Source of the DNA: an uncultured Phascolarctobacterium sp.
GTDB taxonomy: Bacteria; Bacillota; Negativicutes; Acidaminococcales; Acidaminococcaceae
Assembly: GCA_900547415.1 (NCBI GenBank)
Contig: URGS01000025.1
Span: 1-26,803 of the forward strand
Direction of reading: 5' to 3'
Length of the DNA: 26,803 bases
Below the pieces are notes generated by a model. It saw nothing but the letters and a program-made list of their open reading frames with translations. It was not told where the DNA came from and ran no database searches. A program made the position numbers and the translations under genes. The first letter of the stretch is position 1; each line of letters begins with the position of its first letter. Below are positions 22,383 through 26,803 of this stretch, in pieces.

Positions 22383-23582
22383 ATGTTTAGTTTTACTCGC
22401 TCCAGCCGTGCCAAGAAGGCTTTGGCAGCAGCTGTGGCAGCAACACTGATGCTGACCGTTGCAGGCTGTGCTAAAAAGCAGCAGCAACAGGGCGGACAGG
22501 CAGTGCTGGTTAAAACAATGCAGGTAATCACACGTGATACTCCCATCGTATACGATTACACTGGTTTTGTTGAAGCTACCCAAGAAACAGAGCTGAAGGC
22601 TCAGGTTTCCGGTCAGATTACCGGAAAATACTTCAAGGGCGGCGATACCGTTACTGCTGGACAAGCGCTTTATTCCATTGATGGCCGTACCTATCAGGCT
22701 AATGTACTTAATGCACAGGCAGGCTTAGCAAATGCTCGTGCAGCCTTGGCTAACGCAGCTATTGATGCAGAACGCTACAGCAAGCTGTATGCACAAAATG
22801 CTATTTCCAAGCAGGCTTTGGACAACGCTATTATGCAGCGCGATCAGGCTCGTGCAGCCGTAAATGCTAACGAGGCTATTTTACAAAACGCACAAATTGA
22901 TTTGAGCGAAACCAACGTAAAAGCTCCCTTTGGCGGCCGCGTTGATACCAACTCCCTTGAGATTGGTAACTATGTTGTTGCAGGTCAAACTGTTTTGACC
23001 AAGCTTTCCAATACTGACCCCGTATTCATTCAATTCAGCATTGCAGAGCCTGAGTATCTGACTTTGGCTGCTACCAATACTGAAGGCGGCGCTGCATTGG
23101 ACAACCTGACTGCAGTTTTAAGTGACGGCAGCACCTATGACCTGAAGGGCAGTGTAACTGAGGTTAACCGCGGCATCAATGATGCAACAGGTACCTTAGC
23201 TATTAAAGCAACCTTTGATAACCCCAACCGTAAGCTGCTCCCTGGCATGTTTGCACACGTACAGGCACAGGGCGGTGTAAGAGAAAATGCTCTGCTGATT
23301 CCCCAACGCTCCGTTACTGAGCTGCTCTACAAGAATTTCGTTTATATTGTAGGCAATGATAATAAGATTACCATGAAAGAGGTAACCCTAGGTCCCAAGG
23401 TTGGCCGTCTGGTTATGGTTAACAGTGGTCTGAATGGTGATGAAACCTTGGTTGTTGAAGGTACCGCTAAGGTAAAACAAGGTGCTCTTGTTAATCCGCA
23501 GCCTATGACTGAGGCTGATTTGGACACCGCCGAGGAACCTGCTAAAGAAGCAAATCAAGAAGCAGCACCTGAAGCAAAATAA
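22383..23582 (+). CDS. RND efflux periplasmic adaptor lipoprotein (AcrA/MexA-like)
   Basis: This 399-residue membrane-fusion protein links the inner-membrane pump to an outer-membrane channel. The signal ends in lipobox TVAGC, with C29 lipidated, as in AcrA. The domain order is visible: the first lipoyl half (ELKAQVSGQITGKYFKGGDTVTAGQ), an alpha-helical hairpin rich in Ala (about residues 105-175), the second lipoyl half (VKAPFGGRVDTNSLEIGNYV), the beta-barrel and a C-terminal membrane-proximal domain. The tail is acidic and rich in Glu and Ala. ATG 22383 follows AAGGAGG by eight bases. The pump gene follows after 13 bases. Being a lipoprotein adaptor in a Firmicute points to a diderm cell. 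Confidence 0.94.
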   Translation: MFSFTRSSRAKKALAAAVAATLMLTVAGCAKKQQQQGGQAVLVKTMQVITRDTPIVYDYTGFVEATQETELKAQVSGQITGKYFKGGDTVTAGQALYSIDGRTYQANVLNAQAGLANARAALANAAIDAERYSKLYAQNAISKQALDNAIMQRDQARAAVNANEAILQNAQIDLSETNVKAPFGGRVDTNSLEIGNYVVAGQTVLTKLSNTDPVFIQFSIAEPEYLTLAATNTEGGAALDNLTAVLSDGSTYDLKGSVTEVNRGINDATGTLAIKATFDNPNRKLLPGMFAHVQAQGGVRENALLIPQRSVTELLYKNFVYIVGNDNKITMKEVTLGPKVGRLVMVNSGLNGDETLVVEGTAKVKQGALVNPQPMTEADLDTAEEPAKEANQEAAPEAK

Positions 23583-23595
23583 GGAGGTAAGCTAA

Positions 23596-26500
23596 ATGGC
23601 TCGTTTTTTCATTGACCGTCCGGTCTTTGCTATAGTGCTAGCAATCCTTATTTCTTTGCTCGGTACTATTGCTGGTTTCAGCTTACCTATCGCTCAATAT
23701 CCTAATATTACTAAGCCGCGTATTTCCGTTACCACCAACTATGTAGGCGCCAGCGCTGACGTAGTAGAGGAGGCTGTTGCCCAAGCTATTGAGCAAAAGG
23801 TAAACGGCGTAGAAAATATGCTGGATATGAACTCTATTAGTACCAGTAATGGTCAATATGAGCTGAATGTTCAGTTCAACCTGGAGAAAAATGCCGATAT
23901 CGCTTCTGTTGAGGTACAGAATCGTGTATCCCAGGCAACCAGCTCCATGCCTAGCGAGGTAAATGCCTACGGTATTACCACTGCTAAGGAATCTGCTGAG
24001 ACTATTATGTACTTCGGTCTGACTTCTCCAAACAGAACCTATGACGGTATGTTTTTGAGAACCTACGCCGATGCTAACTTTATTGATGCCGTTAAACGTG
24101 TTAAAGGCGTATCCACTGTTGGTGAATACGGTCCTGAATATGCAATGCGTGTATGGCTGAACCCTGAAAAAATGGCTCAGCTGGGCGTTTCCGTTGACGA
24201 CGTTTCTAATGCTATTAAAACTCAGAGCGTACAGGCTCCTGTAGGCTCCATTGGTGACAGACCTACTGCTGCTGAGCAGGAAAAAACCTACTCTGCCAGC
24301 GCTAAAGGCCGTCTGTCTTCTCCTGAGGAATTTGGTAATGTAATTATCCGTTCCCAAAATGGCAATAACCTGAAGCTGAAGGATATTGCTGAAATTAAAC
24401 AAGGTCCCCGTAATGATATGGTTCTGAGCCGCTTAAATGGCGGTGACTCCGTTGTATTCCCTGTATCCCTGACCTCTGATGCTAACGCTATTGAAACTGT
24501 AGCCAAGATTAGAGAGGTTCTGAAGGAAGCAGAAGAACGTTTCCCTGAGGATATGGAAATTGTTATTATTCAGGATAACACCCAGTTTATTACTGAGTCT
24601 TTGGAAAAGGTAGCACATACCTTCTTCGAAGCTCTGGTACTTGTTATTCTGGTTGTATTTATGTTCCTGGGCAGCTGGCGTGCAACATTGATTCCTTTGC
24701 TGGCAGTACCTGTATCTCTGCTGGGTACCTTCGCAGCATTCGTACTTTTAGGCTTTACCATTAACACTCTGACTGCATTTGCTATGATTCTGGCAATCGG
24801 TCTGGTAGTTGACGATGCGATTGTAGTAGTAGAGGCCGTTGAGCATCATATTCAGGAAAACGGTATGTCTCCTAAGGAGGCAACCTATCGTGCAATGAAT
24901 GAGGTATCTGGTCCTGTAGTTGCAATTGCTTTCGTACTGGCTGCAGTATTTATCCCTGTAGCATTTACCGGCGGTACTGTAGGTGAGCTGTACAAACAGT
25001 TCGCTATTACCGTATCTGTATCCATGATGCTGTCTGCTGTTGTAGCGCTCTCCCTGACTCCTGCATTGTGCTCCCTGCTTCTGAAGAAAAAGGGCGATGA
25101 GGAAGAGGTTAAGGGCTTCATTGGCAGAGCTGTAAAAAGCTTTAATGATTGGTTTGCCAGAATCCTGGCTAAATATGTTAATAATGTTGAACTTTGTATC
25201 CGCAGAGCTAAGCTGATGCTGACTGGTCTGGTTGTATTGCTGATCTGTATTGGCGCATTGGCTAAGATTACTCCTACCGGCTTTGTTCCTAACGAGGACC
25301 AGGGTATGACCGCAGTATCCTTCAGCATGCCTGAAAGTGCTTCCAGTAACCGTACTATTCAGGTTATGAATGCGCTGAGCAAAAAGGTAGCTGCTCTGCC
25401 TGGCGTTAAAAACGTTATGGAGGTTTCCGGTGTAGATATTCTGTCCTCTGCACAAAAATCCAATGCTGGTCTGGTAGTAGTATCTATGGAAGACTACAGC
25501 AAACGTAACAACAGTGTTCAGGATATTATTCCTATGATTTTCGGCATGGGTGCTCAAATTCCGGATGCTACAGTTATGGCCTTCCAACCGCCTTCTCTTC
25601 CTGGTGCATCTAGTACAGGTACCTTGAGCCTTTATCTGATGAACCTGGCAGGTGAGGACGTTGAGAAAATGGGCGAGCGTGCTAATGCCTTTTTGGCTAA
25701 AGCAATGCAGCGTCCTGAAATTGGTATGGTTTATACCACATTGAACACTACTACCCCTATGTATGAGTTTGAGGTAGACCGTGAAAAGGCTGAATCCCTG
25801 AATGTTCCTGTTGCAAGCGTATTCAGTGCACTGCAAACCTTCTTAGGTGGCAGCGAAATCAACGATATCAACAGCTTCGGCCGTACCTGGAAGGTAGTAA
25901 TGCAGGCTGATGCTAAATATCGTATCAGCGCAGGCGATATGCGCTACTTCTACGTACGCAGCAACAATGGCGATATGGTTCCCCTGAATACTCTTGTAAC
26001 ACCTAAAACAAGAAATAGCTCCGTTGTTATGACTCGTTTCAATGGCGCTCGTGCTATCAAGATTGCAGGTGACCCTGCTCCTGGTTACTCTACTGGTCAG
26101 GCTATGACTGCTCTGGAAGAAGTTGCAAAGGAAACTTTGCCTACTTCCTATACTTATGAATGGGTTGACCAAAGCCGCGACGAAATCGAAGCAGGCAGCC
26201 GTTCTACCCAAATCTTTATTATCTCTCTTGTATTCGTATTCCTGTGTCTGGCAGCTCTCTATGAAAGCTGGACCATTCCTCTGGCAGTAATTCTGTCCGT
26301 ACCCTGCGCAGTATTCGGTTGCTTCCTGTCCCAATACCTGCGTGGTCAGCAAAACGACGTTTACATGCAGATTGGTCTGATCACTCTGATTGGTCTTTCT
26401 GCTAAGAACGCAATTCTGATCGTAGAGTACGCTAAGATGAATATGGAAAACGGCATGGGTGTAGTAGAGGCAGCAGTTGAGGCAGCTCGTCTGCGTCTCC

Positions 26501-26712
26501 GTCCTATTCTGATGACCTCCTTTGCGTTCATTTTAGGCTGCGTACCTTTGGCTATTGCAACTGGCCCTGGCGCTGGTGCCCGTGTATCCATGGGTAACGC
26601 CGTAGTTGGCGGCATGACCATTGCTACTATGTTCGGTGTCTTCCTGATTCCGGTGCTCTTCGTAGTAGTAGAACGCTTCTTTAGCAAAAAGAAGACTCAA
26701 GAGCAAGAATAA
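23596..26712 (+). CDS. RND multidrug efflux pump (AcrB/HAE1 family)
   Basis: This 1038-residue inner-membrane pump drives export of hydrophobic or amphiphilic compounds using the proton gradient. It begins with the family start ARFFIDRPVFAIVLAI. The proton-relay residues are present: D406 and D407 in GLVVDDAIVVVEAVEHH on helix 4 and K937 in LSAKNAILIVEYAKM on helix 10, matching D407, D408 and K940 of E. coli AcrB. Two large periplasmic loops and twelve helices fit the normal length. The start follows AGGAGGT. It forms an operon with the adaptor gene and ends at a terminator. The TolC-type channel gene is not in the window, so a channel would have to come from elsewhere. Confidence 0.97.
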   Translation: MARFFIDRPVFAIVLAILISLLGTIAGFSLPIAQYPNITKPRISVTTNYVGASADVVEEAVAQAIEQKVNGVENMLDMNSISTSNGQYELNVQFNLEKNADIASVEVQNRVSQATSSMPSEVNAYGITTAKESAETIMYFGLTSPNRTYDGMFLRTYADANFIDAVKRVKGVSTVGEYGPEYAMRVWLNPEKMAQLGVSVDDVSNAIKTQSVQAPVGSIGDRPTAAEQEKTYSASAKGRLSSPEEFGNVIIRSQNGNNLKLKDIAEIKQGPRNDMVLSRLNGGDSVVFPVSLTSDANAIETVAKIREVLKEAEERFPEDMEIVIIQDNTQFITESLEKVAHTFFEALVLVILVVFMFLGSWRATLIPLLAVPVSLLGTFAAFVLLGFTINTLTAFAMILAIGLVVDDAIVVVEAVEHHIQENGMSPKEATYRAMNEVSGPVVAIAFVLAAVFIPVAFTGGTVGELYKQFAITVSVSMMLSAVVALSLTPALCSLLLKKKGDEEEVKGFIGRAVKSFNDWFARILAKYVNNVELCIRRAKLMLTGLVVLLICIGALAKITPTGFVPNEDQGMTAVSFSMPESASSNRTIQVMNALSKKVAALPGVKNVMEVSGVDILSSAQKSNAGLVVVSMEDYSKRNNSVQDIIPMIFGMGAQIPDATVMAFQPPSLPGASSTGTLSLYLMNLAGEDVEKMGERANAFLAKAMQRPEIGMVYTTLNTTTPMYEFEVDREKAESLNVPVASVFSALQTFLGGSEINDINSFGRTWKVVMQADAKYRISAGDMRYFYVRSNNGDMVPLNTLVTPKTRNSSVVMTRFNGARAIKIAGDPAPGYSTGQAMTALEEVAKETLPTSYTYEWVDQSRDEIEAGSRSTQIFIISLVFVFLCLAALYESWTIPLAVILSVPCAVFGCFLSQYLRGQQNDVYMQIGLITLIGLSAKNAILIVEYAKMNMENGMGVVEAAVEAARLRLRPILMTSFAFILGCVPLAIATGPGAGARVSMGNAVVGGMTIATMFGVFLIPVLFVVVERFFSKKKTQEQE

Positions 26713-26740
26713 GCTAAAAGCATAATGTGAAAATTTCCTT

Positions 26741-26773
26741 AAAGAGACTCGCTGAAAGGCGGGTCTCTTTTTT
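26741..26773 (+). terminator. Intrinsic terminator ending the efflux operon
   Basis: AAGAGACTCGCT pairs with GGCGGGTCTCTT over twelve positions (with G-U pairs) around a GAAA loop, and a T run follows. Confidence 0.92.
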
Positions 26774-26786
26774 GTATATAGAAAAC

Positions 26787-26803
26787 CCCGCGTTAGACGC
26801 GGG
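26787..26803 (-). terminator. Hairpin at the window edge, possible terminator of a convergent gene
   Basis: CCCGCG-TTAGA-CGCGGG is a perfect six-base stem. On the minus strand it is followed by GTTTTC, so it may end a gene coming from beyond the right edge. The plus-strand tail is cut off by the window. Confidence 0.55.

Noticed and set aside
24748..25836. Open frame of 362 codons on the minus strand opposite the RND pump gene
   Set aside because: It is antisense to an unmistakable AcrB-type protein; its composition is not protein-like and no family motif is visible.
1..26803. CRISPR arrays, tRNA or rRNA genes, phage or toxin-antitoxin modules
   Set aside because: I looked on both strands and saw none: no regularly spaced repeats, no tRNA-like cloverleaf ends, no rRNA signatures and no module-like gene pairs.

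Overview
The window looks chromosomal and comes from a diderm Firmicute, most likely class Negativicutes. An Acidaminococcaceae or Phascolarctobacterium-like gut anaerobe would fit, but that level is a guess. Three things support this: Firmicute-style control (a T-box leader and strong GGAGG ribosome binding sites), a Firmicute-style purine gene order, and a complete AcrAB-type RND efflux pair, which only makes sense in a cell with an outer membrane. No rRNA, tRNA, CRISPR or phage genes were seen.

Layout. 1-166: AT-rich DNA with repeated ATGTTAAAT words. 167-1327: an intact IS30-family insertion sequence, 40 bases from the end of a membrane acyltransferase gene (1368-2465, minus). 2743-4802: leuA behind a promoter, a leucine-type T-box leader and its terminator. 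4876-12222: a purine cluster, purE-purF-purM-purN-purH(IMP cyclohydrolase only)-purD, then an IMP dehydrogenase, ending at a strong terminator. It takes PRPP through several steps to IMP and on to XMP; purC, purB, the FGAM synthase genes and the AICAR formyltransferase are absent here.

12430-15052: a polar amino-acid ABC importer (lipoprotein, permease, ATPase). 15081-16864: a small two-helix membrane protein and an exported DUF4127 protein. 16865-17227: a noncoding stretch dense in inverted repeats. 17228-17836: a GNAT acetyltransferase. 17940-20610 (minus): an SsuABC/TauABC-type importer. 20863-22119: a secreted protein of unknown function. 22192-26773: an RND efflux operon (adaptor lipoprotein and pump) with a good promoter and an upstream TetR-type palindrome.

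The most notable points are: the IMP dehydrogenase, which is the same length as the Tritrichomonas foetus enzyme and keeps its catalytic residues at the same positions; the stand-alone IMP cyclohydrolase; the hairpin-rich 16.9-17.2 kb gap, which shares a 13-mer with the IS30 end; a 14-bp inverted repeat that would bury the transposase start codon in read-through RNA; and intrinsic terminators placed right after the binding-protein gene in both ABC operons. I did not find a clearly new multi-gene system.
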